From CAYYGL01 sp964471235 (GTDB taxonomy: Bacteria > Calditrichota > Calditrichia > RBG-13-44-9 > J075), in the NCBI GenBank assembly GCA_964471235.1, contig CAYYGL010000106.1, forward strand, positions 1 through 17,018: a DNA stretch of 17,018 nt, written 5' to 3'. Position 1 is the first letter of the stretch; each line of letters begins with the position of its first letter. The position numbers were made by a program, and so were the translations under genes. The notes below the pieces were generated by a model, which was not told the origin of the DNA, ran no database searches, and saw nothing but the letters and a program-made list of their open reading frames with translations. This document shows, piece by piece, positions 1 through 7,395 of the stretch.

Positions 1-210
1 TGGAAGCCGTTGCTTTCCATCGCCCATGCCAAACGCCGGGAAGCGAGCAACAGAAGATTTTGAACTCGAAAGAAAATGACCGAACCGTGGGTATTCAGAT
101 AGATGCCCGTTTGTGTCATTTCGGTATTTTTCCGTAGCCGATTAATAAGACACCGCCACTAAATTGTGGTTCAAATCCGCACATACTCAGAAACAAAATG
201 GAGGTAAGCA
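1..210. other. Left-edge region without a clear gene
   Basis: No convincing gene is seen. Frame 1 on the plus strand is open from the window edge to a TGA at 61-63 and would encode about 20 residues, so the tail of a truncated upstream gene is possible but cannot be judged. The first 19 bases form an imperfect inverted repeat (TGGAAGC at 1-7 against GCTTTCCA at 12-19). The rest is probably the 5' leader of the cold-shock gene that starts at 211. Confidence 0.3.
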
Positions 211-417
211 GTGGAATACGGGTATATAAAAATGTATGATCCCCTCAAGGGATTCGGCTTTATTACCACCGAAGCTGAGGATGATGTATATTTCTCAAAA
301 CAGGACATTCATCCCAAGTTCCGGAATGCCGTTATCCGGGAGGGATTGAAAGTTGGGTTTGATTTAAAGCGGGAGATAAAAGGTGACCGGGCGGTCAATG
401 TGCGAATTCTGGGATGA
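211..417 (+). CDS. Small cold-shock-domain protein
   Basis: This 68-residue protein fits one cold-shock domain, a five-stranded OB-fold that binds single-stranded RNA or DNA. It opens with a GYIKMYDPLKGFGFIT segment in which KGFGFI is the RNP1 motif. The next strand, DVYFSKQDI (residues 26-34), stands where most CspA proteins carry DVFVH, so RNP2 is divergent. The usual length is 65-70 residues. The start is GTG at 211, preceded by GGAGG at 200-204 with good spacing. An in-frame ATG at codon 8 lacks a comparable site. The stop lies 13 bases before the start of the uracil-DNA glycosylase gene, so the two are probably co-transcribed and perhaps translationally coupled. A role as RNA chaperone or as helper in DNA repair is inference. 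Confidence 0.8.
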   Translation: MEYGYIKMYDPLKGFGFITTEAEDDVYFSKQDIHPKFRNAVIREGLKVGFDLKREIKGDRAVNVRILG

Positions 418-430
418 GGAAAGATGACCA

Positions 431-1156
431 TTGGGAACGAATCGAAAGAGTTTGCGAAGTCCGGATGAAATAAACCGGGAAGTGATTCGCTGCCGGCGTT
501 GTCCGCGGCTGGTGGAGTGGCGGGAGGAAGTTGCCCGGAAAAAGACGCGGCGGTTTGCCGAGTGGGATTACTGGGGTAAACCGGTGCCGGGGTTTGGCGA
601 TATCCGGGGGAGATTGCTGATTATCGGATTGGCACCGGCTGCCCATGGCGCCAACCGCACCGGGAGAATGTTCACCGGCGATCGCAGCGGTGATTGGCTG
701 TATCGAGCGCTCTATCGCGCCGGTTTTGCCAATCAACCGGAATCCACTCACCGGGAGGATGGTTTACAACTCAGCGATTGCTACATCACCGCCCTTTGCC
801 GCTGCGCCCCGCCCGGAAACAAACCCACCCGGGAGGAGTTTGCCAACTGCGCCCCGTTCTTGCAAATGGAGCTTGACTATTTCCGCCATCAATGGGAATC
901 GAACGACAGGGGGGCAATTCTCTGCCTGGGACAACTCTCGGTGAATCACACCATAAAAATTTTGGGAGAAATGGGATGGGGCGTTTTTAACCCCAGGCCG
1001 AAATTTAAACACGGGTTGGAAATTGCCATTGCTCCCAATGCCCACCTCTTCGCCTCTTATCACCCCTCCCAGCAGAATACCTTTACCGGCAGGCTAACTG
1101 AGGAAATGCTGGATGAGGTATTGACCCGTATCCGACGGTATCTGGGAGAAGGTTAG
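431..1156 (+). CDS. Family 5 (UDGb) uracil-DNA glycosylase
   Basis: This cytosolic DNA repair enzyme of 241 residues removes uracil, and in known UDGb enzymes also other deaminated bases, starting base-excision repair. The family signature GLAPAAHGANRTGRMFTGD lies at residues 66-84. It has Ala in place of the catalytic Asp or Asn of other UDG families, as UDGb does. The second motif, SYHPS, is at 209-213. Probable 4Fe-4S ligands are C21 and C24 (CRRCPRLVEWRE), C125 (just before PP) and C140. The start is TTG at 431 with GAGGAAA at 416-422 upstream. The nearby ATG at 424 is out of frame and stops quickly. The gene follows the cold-shock gene closely. The family is common in thermophiles and some other bacteria and archaea. 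Confidence 0.9.
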   Translation: MGTNRKSLRSPDEINREVIRCRRCPRLVEWREEVARKKTRRFAEWDYWGKPVPGFGDIRGRLLIIGLAPAAHGANRTGRMFTGDRSGDWLYRALYRAGFANQPESTHREDGLQLSDCYITALCRCAPPGNKPTREEFANCAPFLQMELDYFRHQWESNDRGAILCLGQLSVNHTIKILGEMGWGVFNPRPKFKHGLEIAIAPNAHLFASYHPSQQNTFTGRLTEEMLDEVLTRIRRYLGEG

Positions 1157-1188
1157 CGGTTGTATAATAGTAGCAGCAGAGGGGGTTT

Positions 1189-1261
1189 TCAGTAAGTCAG
1201 TAATCAGTAAGTCAGTAATCAGTAAATCAGTAATCAGTAAATCAGTAGGTCAGTAATCAGT
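1189..1261. repeat. Tandem 7/8-nt repeat, TCAGTAA family
   Basis: TCAGTAAG and TCAGTAA alternate, giving a 15-nt super-unit repeated about three times and then two degenerate copies (TCAGTAAA, TCAGTAGG). The repeat lies between the convergent uracil-DNA glycosylase and SDR genes. It resembles the short tandem heptamer repeats found between genes in cyanobacteria and other bacteria. Multiple stop codons make it non-coding. Confidence 0.85.
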
Positions 1262-1280
1262 GAACGGATACCCCCTTCTT

Positions 1281-1320
1281 CCTTTTACCTTTTACTTTTT
1301 ACCCCTTTACCTTTTTACCT
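1281..1320. repeat. Pyrimidine-rich 7/8-nt repeat, CTTTTAC family
   Basis: AC dinucleotides after T-runs fall at 1287, 1294, 1301, 1309 and 1317, a spacing of 7, 7, 8 and 8. The block abuts the stop codon of the SDR gene. On the minus strand it reads as repeated GGTAAAA, so it forms the immediate 3' flank of that transcript. It has no stem and is not an obvious terminator. Confidence 0.7.
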
Positions 1321-2168
1321 TATTTCCGCATTTTCATTTTAGCGAAAAGCTGTTTGAGCTGCTCCCGGGGCATCATCTGGGCAACAAAATTGAACTGCCC
1401 GGCTTGCAGATGCTCTCCGCCATCAATGGTCACGCATTCCCCGTTCAGGTAAGGTGCCAGGTCGGACATCATAAAAACGGCTAAATTGGCTAATTCCTCG
1501 GTATTGCCATAGCGATGCAGGGGATGACGCTGCAAATACACTTTTTCAAACTCCGGGCTGGGCATCAGCCGTTTCCAGGCGCCCTCCGTGGGAAAGGGTC
1601 CCGGGGCAATGGCATTCACCCGAATACCATAAGTTGCCCACTCATAGGCGAGGGTTGTAGTCATGGCATATACACCGGCTTTGGCGCAGGCGGAAGGTAA
1701 TACAAACGCCGAACCACTTTGGGTATAGGTGGTGACGATGTTCAAAATGCTTCCTTTTTGGTTCTCCCGGATCAGATGTCTGGCAAAATGCTGGGTGCAA
1801 TTGAAAGTGCCGTGCAGCACAATATCCACCACCGCTTTAAATCCATTGGGAGAAAGGTCTTCCGAAAAGGAATAAAAATTTCCGGCGGCATTGTTTACCA
1901 GACCGTTTAGCACTCCATAGCGCTGGTTTAACTGCTCGATCATTTCTCCCACCGCATCATAATCCCGCACGTCAACCACGTGGTACACACATTCCGGATT
2001 AATTTCCTGCAATGTATGCACCGCCTTTTGTAATTTTTCTTCGGTGCGACCGCAGATGGCGACATTGGCGCCTTTTTCGGCAAATGCTTGTGCCATTGCC
2101 AAGCCCAAACCGCTGCCACCGCCGGTAACCAAAATGGATTTTCCTTTCAACGTGTCTGATGTAAACAT
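1320..2168 (-). CDS. SDR oxidoreductase, 2,4-dienoyl-CoA reductase-like
   Basis: This 282-residue short-chain dehydrogenase has the N-terminal NADP-binding motif TGGGSGLG (15-22) and the NNAAGNF motif (92-98). The usual YxxxK catalytic pair is absent. Instead it has Tyr148 in TTYTQSGS and the SACAK segment S159-K163, as in mammalian DECR1, where Tyr, Ser and Lys form the active site. Further DECR-type features are PGPFPTEGAWKRL (189-201) and a GGEHL...GQF segment near the C-terminus. The predicted reaction is NADPH-dependent reduction of 2,4-dienoyl-CoA to trans-3-enoyl-CoA during breakdown of unsaturated fatty acids. The start ATG at 2168 follows AAAGGAA. No other beta-oxidation gene is visible nearby. 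A related enoyl-CoA-type SDR remains possible. Confidence 0.85.
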   Translation of the reverse strand: MFTSDTLKGKSILVTGGGSGLGLAMAQAFAEKGANVAICGRTEEKLQKAVHTLQEINPECVYHVVDVRDYDAVGEMIEQLNQRYGVLNGLVNNAAGNFYSFSEDLSPNGFKAVVDIVLHGTFNCTQHFARHLIRENQKGSILNIVTTYTQSGSAFVLPSACAKAGVYAMTTTLAYEWATYGIRVNAIAPGPFPTEGAWKRLMPSPEFEKVYLQRHPLHRYGNTEELANLAVFMMSDLAPYLNGECVTIDGGEHLQAGQFNFVAQMMPREQLKQLFAKMKMRK

Positions 2169-2460
2169 TGGTGTGTTCCTTTCATATCTTCGTGAATGGC
2201 AAGGATTCTCATTCTTGCGATATGGTGATTGCCTATCAGGCTGTTAACCTACCGAAATACCTATGACAGCACATGCCTCACAATGAGATATCTATATTGA
2301 ACTATTCGCTACAGAGGCACTGGAAAACCCAGGAAAAACAGAAGATAGGCTGTAGGAGTTGATGGTGCAGGTCCCTAACAGCCGATGGCGAAGCCACCGC
2401 TATGCGGCAGCCTAATAGCCTAATGGCTCTGTGTGCTCTGTGGTTTAAAAACTGATCCGG
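2169..2460. other. Intergenic spacer between SDR and pepD
   Basis: No gene is seen in these 292 bases. They contain an inverted repeat GGCTGT (2348-2353) / ACAGCC (2378-2383), a perfect 8-nt direct repeat AGCCTAAT at 2409-2416 and 2417-2424, and a short direct repeat of GCTCTGTG at about 2425-2442. No U-tract follows any stem, so no terminator is called. The leader and promoter of the minus-strand SDR should lie in the part near 2169. Confidence 0.5.
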
Positions 2461-3924
2461 TTAACGGGCTAAGTGCCCTAACAGTGCCACCAGGAAATCC
2501 CAGAATTTTTCCACTGTTGAAATTTGCACTCGTTCGTCCGGGGAATGGGCGCCCATGATGGTAGGACCAAAGGAAATCATATCCATTCCCGGGAATTTAT
2601 CCCCGATTATGCCGCATTCCAACCCGGCATGGATGGCTTTTACTTCCGGCTCTTTCCCATATAATTCTTGATAAACCGCTTTAGCCGTTTTTAACAGGTG
2701 TGAATCGGGATTCGGCTGCCAGGCAGGATAGCCGTTTCCCTGGTGAATCTCAGTTCCGGCTAATTGTCCTACCGCGGCGACCATGTTGGCAATATCATCC
2801 AACCCGGAGGGAACCGAACTGCGCTGACTGGTGAGCACTGCAACTTTATCGTCTCCGGTCTTAACCACCGCTAAATTGGTAGACGTTTCCACCAGCCCTT
2901 CTACGGCATGGCTCATTGCCAAAACACCATGCGGCATGGCGTACATCATGTTCAGCAATCGGTCCTGCAATGAGGCGGTAAAAACATTCCCGGGGGCATC
3001 GAAGCCGTCTGTTTCCACCTGAACGAAAACATCCTTATCCACCAGGGCAAATTCGTTTTGAAAGATTTTTTGAAAATCCGCTGCATGGGATTTCAACACG
3101 CCTACTTGATCACCGGGCAGGTAGGCTACCGCATCACATTCCCGGGGAATGGCATTGTGCTTGCTGCCGCCATCGATGTGCGCCATCCGAAGATTTACTT
3201 TCGGCGCCACATCCCACAAAAAACGGGTGAGCAATTTAATGGCATTTCCCAGACCCTCGTTAATTTGCAGACCGGAGTGACCGCCCTGTAAACCGCCCAC
3301 GCGTATCCGCACCGACTGGTAACCGGCAGGAACAGGTTCGGTCTCTAAGTTGAAGAAAAATTCCGTATCCCTTCCACCGGCACAGCCGATGTAAATTGCC
3401 CCGTCCTCTTCGGAATCCATGTTCAACAGCATCCGTCCTTCCAGCATATCCCCGGCTAATTCGGTAGCGCCGGTTAATCCAGTTTCCTCATCGATGGTAA
3501 ACAAACACTCCAGGGGACCATGTTTCACATTCTGGCTTTCCAGAACCGCCAGGGCTGCGGCAACCCCAATGCCATTATCGGAACCCAGGGTGGTCCCATC
3601 TGCCTTAATCCAGTCGCCGTCCCGTACCAACTTGATGGGGTCTTTGCTGAAATCGTGCTCGGTGGCTTTGTTCTTCTCACACACCATATCCAGGTGACTC
3701 TGTAACACCACCGTGGGCGCATTTTCATACCCCGGGGTAGCCGGTTTTTTGATCACCACACTCCCGGCGGCATCCATTTTATATTCCAGCCCGTTCCGTT
3801 TTGCCACGTTCATCACATATTCCCGTACCTTTTCCTCATGTTTGGAGCAGCGGGGAATCTGGCTGATTTCATAAAACTGATTCCACAACTCCTGCGGTTT
3901 TAATCCTTCAATTGCCTCTTTCAT
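2461..3924 (-). CDS. Aminoacyl-histidine dipeptidase (PepD, M20 family)
   Basis: This cytosolic metallodipeptidase of 487 residues is close to the 485 of E. coli PepD (carnosinase), which cleaves Xaa-His and a range of other dipeptides. Metal-site motifs are all present: SHLDMV with His77, GSDNGIG with Asp116, IDEETGLTGA with the catalytic and metal Glu146/147, LNMDSEE with Asp170, and AHSPDERV near the C-terminus with His about 460. The lid-domain segment IDGGSKHNAIPRE is also intact. The start is ATG at 3924, with AAGGAGG at 3931-3937 read on the minus strand. A TTG six codons upstream keeps the frame open but overlaps that ribosome-binding site, so it is rejected. The gene is separate from its neighbours and diverges from the nitrilase-family gene. 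Confidence 0.95.
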   Translation of the reverse strand: MKEAIEGLKPQELWNQFYEISQIPRCSKHEEKVREYVMNVAKRNGLEYKMDAAGSVVIKKPATPGYENAPTVVLQSHLDMVCEKNKATEHDFSKDPIKLVRDGDWIKADGTTLGSDNGIGVAAALAVLESQNVKHGPLECLFTIDEETGLTGATELAGDMLEGRMLLNMDSEEDGAIYIGCAGGRDTEFFFNLETEPVPAGYQSVRIRVGGLQGGHSGLQINEGLGNAIKLLTRFLWDVAPKVNLRMAHIDGGSKHNAIPRECDAVAYLPGDQVGVLKSHAADFQKIFQNEFALVDKDVFVQVETDGFDAPGNVFTASLQDRLLNMMYAMPHGVLAMSHAVEGLVETSTNLAVVKTGDDKVAVLTSQRSSVPSGLDDIANMVAAVGQLAGTEIHQGNGYPAWQPNPDSHLLKTAKAVYQELYGKEPEVKAIHAGLECGIIGDKFPGMDMISFGPTIMGAHSPDERVQISTVEKFWDFLVALLGHLAR

Positions 3925-4025
3925 GAATAACCTCCTTTTCAAATGAGTTGAATGCTTTTGAAAACGCTTCTAAATAAACGCATCAGATCCGGTAAAACAA
4001 TTTATTTTTAAAATGGTGTTTGACC

Positions 4026-4118
4026 GGGGGTACGGGAGATTGGGTATTGGGATAATTGGGTATAAGGGAATGGGGTGAGATGAGTAATGAGTGACGAGTA
4101 ATGAATTTTGAGTTTTGA
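4026..4118 (+). repeat. Composite G-run and TGA heptad repeat block
   Basis: GGG runs recur every 6-9 bases from 4026 to 4075. They are followed by strict 7-nt periodicity of TGA, or once CGA, at 4081, 4088, 4095, 4102, 4109 and 4116. The block lies in the 301-base divergent spacer between pepD and the nitrilase-family gene. A second copy with the same order of parts (GGGAGATT, AATTGGGTATA, GAGTAATGAAT) lies on the minus strand at about 15447-15507. A CT-rich tract follows to about 4165. No gene is seen in this spacer. Confidence 0.75.
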
Positions 4119-4225
4119 ATTTCATCCCATCTCTCCGCCTCCCCCTCCCAATTTTCCCATTGTCCCCAAAGGTTGTCAATCGTATCTTTGGTCTTTACTA
4201 CAATTTTACCGGGGAAAGGAAAGTT

Positions 4226-5032
4226 ATGCTTAAAATCGGCTATTATCAATTCCGTCCCATATTCGGGAAAGTTCAGCGGAATGTGCAACAGGTGGTATCT
4301 GCTTTGCGGGAAGTTCGGGCAGACCTCATCGTCCTGCCGGAACTGCCCTTTAGCGGCTACTATTTCCGCGACCGGGAGGAGGTAAAACAACTGGCGGAAG
4401 ACCCGCATCGTTCTCCCACGGTGGACAGCCTGATCACCCTGTGCCGGGAGCAGGATATGTACATCGTAACCGGGTTTGCGGAAAAGCACCGCGACAGATA
4501 TTTCAACAGCGCCCTGCTGTTAGGTCCGGAAGGTATTGTGCACATCTACCGCAAACTGCACTTGTTCAACGAGGAGAAGCACTGGTTCGATCCGGGAGAC
4601 ATCCCCTTGCAGGTGCAGGAGGTGCGCGGCGCCCGCATCGGGATGATGATTTGCTTCGACTGGATTTTTCCGGAAGTTACCCGTGCCTTAACTGTATTGG
4701 GGGCGGATGTGATCTGCCATCCTTCCAACCTGGTGCTCAGCTACTGCCAGCAGACCATGCTCTCCCGCTGCCTGGAAAACAATATCTTTGCCGTTACCTG
4801 CAATCGATTCGGCAAGGACATTCGCCCCCGGGGAGAATTGCGCTTTACTGGCAAAAGCCAGGTCGTTGCGCCCAAAGGAGAACTGCTCCACCGCGCCCCT
4901 TCCCAACGCAGCGAATTGTTTATTACGGTGATTGATGTGAACCAGGCTCGGAATAAACGGATTACCCCGCTGAATGACCTGATTGGCGATCGCCGCCCGG
5001 AGATGTATGGAGTGTTGACCAGTGAAACGTAA
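4226..5032 (+). CDS. Carbon-nitrogen hydrolase (nitrilase superfamily)
   Basis: This predicted cytosolic amidase or nitrilase-fold enzyme has 268 residues, the normal size for a single-domain member. The catalytic triad is visible: Glu39 in VLPELPFSGY, Lys110 in YRKLHLF and Cys143 in MMICFDWIFPE. The fourth conserved acidic position is at Glu116/117 (FNEEKHWF). The later HPSNLVL motif around residue 170 is also typical. The start ATG at 4226 has GGAAAGGAAAG just upstream. An upstream ATG at 4115 in the same frame would add 37 residues encoded by heptad-repeat and CT-rich DNA, so it is rejected. The substrate cannot be told from sequence; the triad and size suit N-carbamoyl-amine or omega-amidase-like groups. 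The palindromic array starts three bases after its stop codon. Confidence 0.9.
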   Translation: MLKIGYYQFRPIFGKVQRNVQQVVSALREVRADLIVLPELPFSGYYFRDREEVKQLAEDPHRSPTVDSLITLCREQDMYIVTGFAEKHRDRYFNSALLLGPEGIVHIYRKLHLFNEEKHWFDPGDIPLQVQEVRGARIGMMICFDWIFPEVTRALTVLGADVICHPSNLVLSYCQQTMLSRCLENNIFAVTCNRFGKDIRPRGELRFTGKSQVVAPKGELLHRAPSQRSELFITVIDVNQARNKRITPLNDLIGDRRPEMYGVLTSET

Positions 5033-5035
5033 CCC

Positions 5036-5579
5036 GTGAAGGGAGTGTTTGTTTTGGAACCACAAAACTTGTTTTGTCAATGGCACGTGAAGGGAGTATT
5101 TGTTTTGGAGCGACAAAACTTGTTTTGTCAATGGCACATGAAAGGAGTGTTTGTTTTGGAGCGACAAAACTTGTTTTGTNNNNNNNNNNNNNNNNNNNNN
5201 NNNNNNNNNNNNNNNNNNNNNNNNNNNNNNNNNNNNNNNNNNNNNNNNNNNNNNNNNNNNNNNNNNNNNNNNNNNNNNNGGAGTGTTTGTTTTGGAGCGA
5301 CAAAACTTGTTTTGTCAATGGCACATGAAAGGAGTGTTTGTTTTGGAGCGACAAAACTTGTTTTGTCAATGGCACATGAAAGGAGTGTTTGTTTTGGAAC
5401 CACAAAACTTGTTTTGTCAATGGCACATGAAGGAAGTGTTTGTTTTGGAACGACAAAACTTGTTTTGTCAATGGCACATGAAGGGAGTGTTTGTTTTGGA
5501 ACGACAAAACTTGTTTTGTCAATGGCACATGAAGGAAGTGTTTGTTTTGGAACCACAAAACTTGTTTTGTCAATGGCAA
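5036..5579 (+). repeat. Tandem array of 51-bp palindrome-bearing units (array 1)
   Basis: Units begin at 5036, 5087 and 5138 before the N gap, and at 5325, 5376, 5427, 5478 and 5529 after it. A partial unit runs to 5324. Nine units are visible, seven complete. Each carries the near-perfect palindrome GACAAAAC-TT-GTTTTGTC, for example at 5112-5129 and 5350-5367. As RNA this would be a 7-bp stem with a CUUG loop. Units differ at a few sites only: GTGAAG or ATGAAG/ATGAAA at the start, and GAGCG, GAACG or GAACC before the palindrome. The array starts three bases after the nitrilase-family stop codon, and its last unit supplies the ATG of the adenine methylase gene. Four of six frames stay open because 51 is a multiple of three, so open frames here are not evidence of coding. 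Confidence 0.95.
5180..5279. other. Assembly gap of 100 N inside the array
   Basis: Exactly 100 N is a standard placeholder for a scaffold gap of unknown size. The unit phase before the gap (next unit expected at 5189) and after it (unit start implied at 5274) differ by 85, which is not a multiple of 51. The placeholder therefore does not equal the true length. Confidence 0.95.
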
Positions 5580-6454
5580 TGTTGAAAAAACCTGTGAGAA
5601 ATAGAACCGATAAGGAACGGGCAACGGCAAGGCCCTTTCTAAAATGGGCGGGAGGTAAGCAGCAGTTATTGTCGCAGCTTGAGCCGCTGTTTCCCCAAAA
5701 ATTTACCCGTTACATCGAACCGTTTGTGGGCGGGGGCGCGGTGTTCTTCCATCTGTGGAATCGCGCACGACTACCGGAAGAGGTGTATTTGTTCGATTCC
5801 AATGAGGAGTTGATCAACACCTATCGGGTGGTAAGGGATCAGGTGGATGAATTGATAGAGTTGTTGACAGCGCATCGGCAAAATCACTCCCGGGAATATT
5901 ACTATTCCATCCGTAATCTGGACCGTCAGCCAACCAACCGGCTTTCCGCACCGGAACGGGCTGCCCGCACTATTTATCTCAACAAAACCTGCTTTAACGG
6001 ATTATACCGGGTAAACAGCAAGGGTCAGTTTAATGTGCCCATGGGGCGTTACAAAAATCCCGCTATTTTGAATGCGGAGCTGTTGCGGGCTGCCAGCCGG
6101 GCGCTTTACAACATCCACCTTGAGGTGCTGGATTTCCGCCGTCTGCCGGGAATTTCCCGTCCCGGAGACTTTTTTTATGTTGACCCGCCTTATGCTCCCA
6201 TCAGCAAAAGCGCCAATTTTACCAGCTACACCCGGGGCAGTTTTGACGATGCGGATCAACGGGAACTGGCACACGTTTTCCGAGAGTTAACGGACAACGG
6301 CTGTTATTGCATGCTCAGCAACTCTTATACTCCCTTCATTCTGGAATTATACCGGGGTTTTCGCATCGAAGTCGTGCAGGCAAACCGGGCGATCAACGCC
6401 AATGCCAACCGGCGGGGAAGGGTGAAAGAGGTGGTGGTGGTGAATTATGGTTAG
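5579..6454 (+). CDS. dam: DNA adenine N6-methyltransferase (Dam / D12 class)
   Basis: This 291-residue enzyme transfers a methyl group from S-adenosylmethionine to adenine N6 in DNA. It shows the D12-class order of motifs: PFLKWAGGKQQLL near the N-terminus, the SAM-binding EPFVGGGAVFF, the LNKTCFNGLYRVN segment, and the catalytic DPPY in FFYVDPPYAPIS. Length and motifs match the Dam/DpnM group, so GATC is the likely target, but specificity is inference. No restriction endonuclease is adjacent, so it looks solitary. The ATG at 5579 lies at the end of the last array unit and has no Shine-Dalgarno sequence, unlike most genes here. After the gap the frame stays open upstream through the array, so a longer product cannot be excluded, although the conserved domain begins about 22 residues after this ATG. 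Confidence 0.9.
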   Translation: MLKKPVRNRTDKERATARPFLKWAGGKQQLLSQLEPLFPQKFTRYIEPFVGGGAVFFHLWNRARLPEEVYLFDSNEELINTYRVVRDQVDELIELLTAHRQNHSREYYYSIRNLDRQPTNRLSAPERAARTIYLNKTCFNGLYRVNSKGQFNVPMGRYKNPAILNAELLRAASRALYNIHLEVLDFRRLPGISRPGDFFYVDPPYAPISKSANFTSYTRGSFDDADQRELAHVFRELTDNGCYCMLSNSYTPFILELYRGFRIEVVQANRAINANANRRGRVKEVVVVNYG

Positions 6455-6476
6455 CTTCGGCGGGACCTTTTTCTTT
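6449..6476 (+). terminator. Possible intrinsic terminator of the adenine methylase gene
   Basis: GGTTAGC (6449-6455), a TTCG loop and GCGGGACC (6460-6467) form an imperfect stem, followed by TTTTTCTTT. The stem overlaps the stop codon at 6452-6454. An internal mismatch or bulge weakens it. Confidence 0.4.
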
Positions 6477-6641
6477 AATTTGGAGCTCCGGATAACCGAT
6501 CACTTCACAATACTCACCCGCAAACGTTAAACATTACCATGTGAAGCACTCGAGTAACGCGGATAAATCACATCTAAATCTATTCCCCCAATCGTTATTG
6601 AAAGCATGAATGAAATAAATGCGATGTATTTTTGAGTGATT

Positions 6642-6669
6642 TTAACATCATTTGTGTGTATCTTATAAA
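6642..6669 (+). promoter_or_regulatory. Candidate sigma-70-type promoter for mntA
   Basis: TTAACA at 6642-6647 and TATAAA at 6664-6669 are separated by 16 bases. The predicted transcript start, about 6676, lies just before the ATG at 6698 and supports that start over an upstream one at 6632. It is a pattern match only. Confidence 0.4.
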
Positions 6670-6697
6670 CGATTTGAAAGAAAAACGGATTAAATCA

Positions 6698-6991
6698 ATG
6701 AAAATCAATAAAACAATCATAACCAAAATTAGAAATTATTTTGCGGATAAGCCGGTATTAAAGGCATATATTTTCGGTTCTTATTCAAGAAACGAAGCCG
6801 ACAGGAATAGCGATATTGATTTGTTGGTTGAATTGGATTATTCTCACCCAATCGGTTTGGAATTCATAAAAATGCAACTGGACTTGCAGGAAATCCTCAA
6901 TCGAAAAGTCGATCTACTCACCGAAAAAGCGGTTTCCAAATATATCAAACCGTATATTGATAAAGAAAAAATATTAGTCTATGAGAAATAA
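6698..6991 (+). CDS. mntA: Minimal nucleotidyltransferase antitoxin (MNT, MntA-like)
   Basis: This 97-residue member of the DNA polymerase beta-like nucleotidyltransferase fold carries GSYSRNEADRNSDIDLL, that is Gly27-Ser28 and the metal-binding Asp39 and Asp41. A third acidic residue is probably Asp72 in KVDLL. In studied HEPN/MNT pairs the MNT protein neutralises the HEPN RNase by adding AMP to a tyrosine near its active site. The catalytic residues are intact. The ATG at 6698 is preferred, since an earlier in-frame start at 6632 would lie upstream of the candidate promoter and adds 22 residues unlike the family. It overlaps the following HEPN frame by 11 bases, a normal arrangement. The base composition is clearly AT-richer than the flanking metabolic genes, consistent with horizontal acquisition. 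Confidence 0.88.
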   Translation: MKINKTIITKIRNYFADKPVLKAYIFGSYSRNEADRNSDIDLLVELDYSHPIGLEFIKMQLDLQEILNRKVDLLTEKAVSKYIKPYIDKEKILVYEK

Positions 6992-7353
6992 CACCGCTGA
7001 TATAGCAAGATTAATGCATATTCAGGATGCCATTTCGGAAATTGAATCCTATACGAAAGATTCAACTTTTGAAGCGTTTAGCAATAGTTCCATGATGAAA
7101 TTTGCTACCATAAAGCAATTGGAAATCATTGGAGAAGCTGCTAACCATATATCCAAAGAATTAAAAGAAAAATATTCGGATATTGAGTGAAGAGAAATTG
7201 TGGGGTTGCGAAAAATTTTTGATTCATGAATATTTCGGTGTTGATGAGAATGTAGTTTGGGGAATCATTACCAGAGACCTTCCCGGGTTAAAAATTCAAG
7301 TGGTACAAATTTTAAAAGCGTTACAGCAGTCGAGAGAGCAAAATCCAAAATAA
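6981..7353 (+). pseudogene. hepT: Broken HEPN (DUF86/HepT-like) toxin gene
   Basis: The first 69 codons encode the N-terminal half of a HEPN-domain toxin (QLEIIGEAANHISKELK is typical) and end in TGA at 7188-7190, after YSDIE. Family members normally have Trp-Arg-Glu at this point, and the bases after the TGA indeed continue REIVGLRK, so TGG has probably become TGA. A second lesion follows. The run AAAAATTTTT at 7211-7220 appears to have one extra T. Removing it gives R-K-I-L-I-H-E-Y, the expected RX4HXY RNase motif, and then an open frame (FGVDENVVWGIITRDLP) to TAA at 7351-7353. As written the toxin lacks its catalytic motif and should be inactive. A sequencing error in the homopolymer could explain the frameshift but not easily the TGA. 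Confidence 0.85.
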
Positions 7354-7395
7354 GAATTTACAAGATTGTGGAGTGAGTAGAACATCCCCCAATGT

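Noticed and set aside
5036..5578. Long open frames through array 1 as a repeat protein with 17-residue units
   Set aside because: A 51-bp unit keeps any stop-free frame open. Four of six frames are open, and the conserved element is a DNA/RNA palindrome, not a codon pattern. The possibility of an N-terminal extension to the methylase is kept only as a finding.
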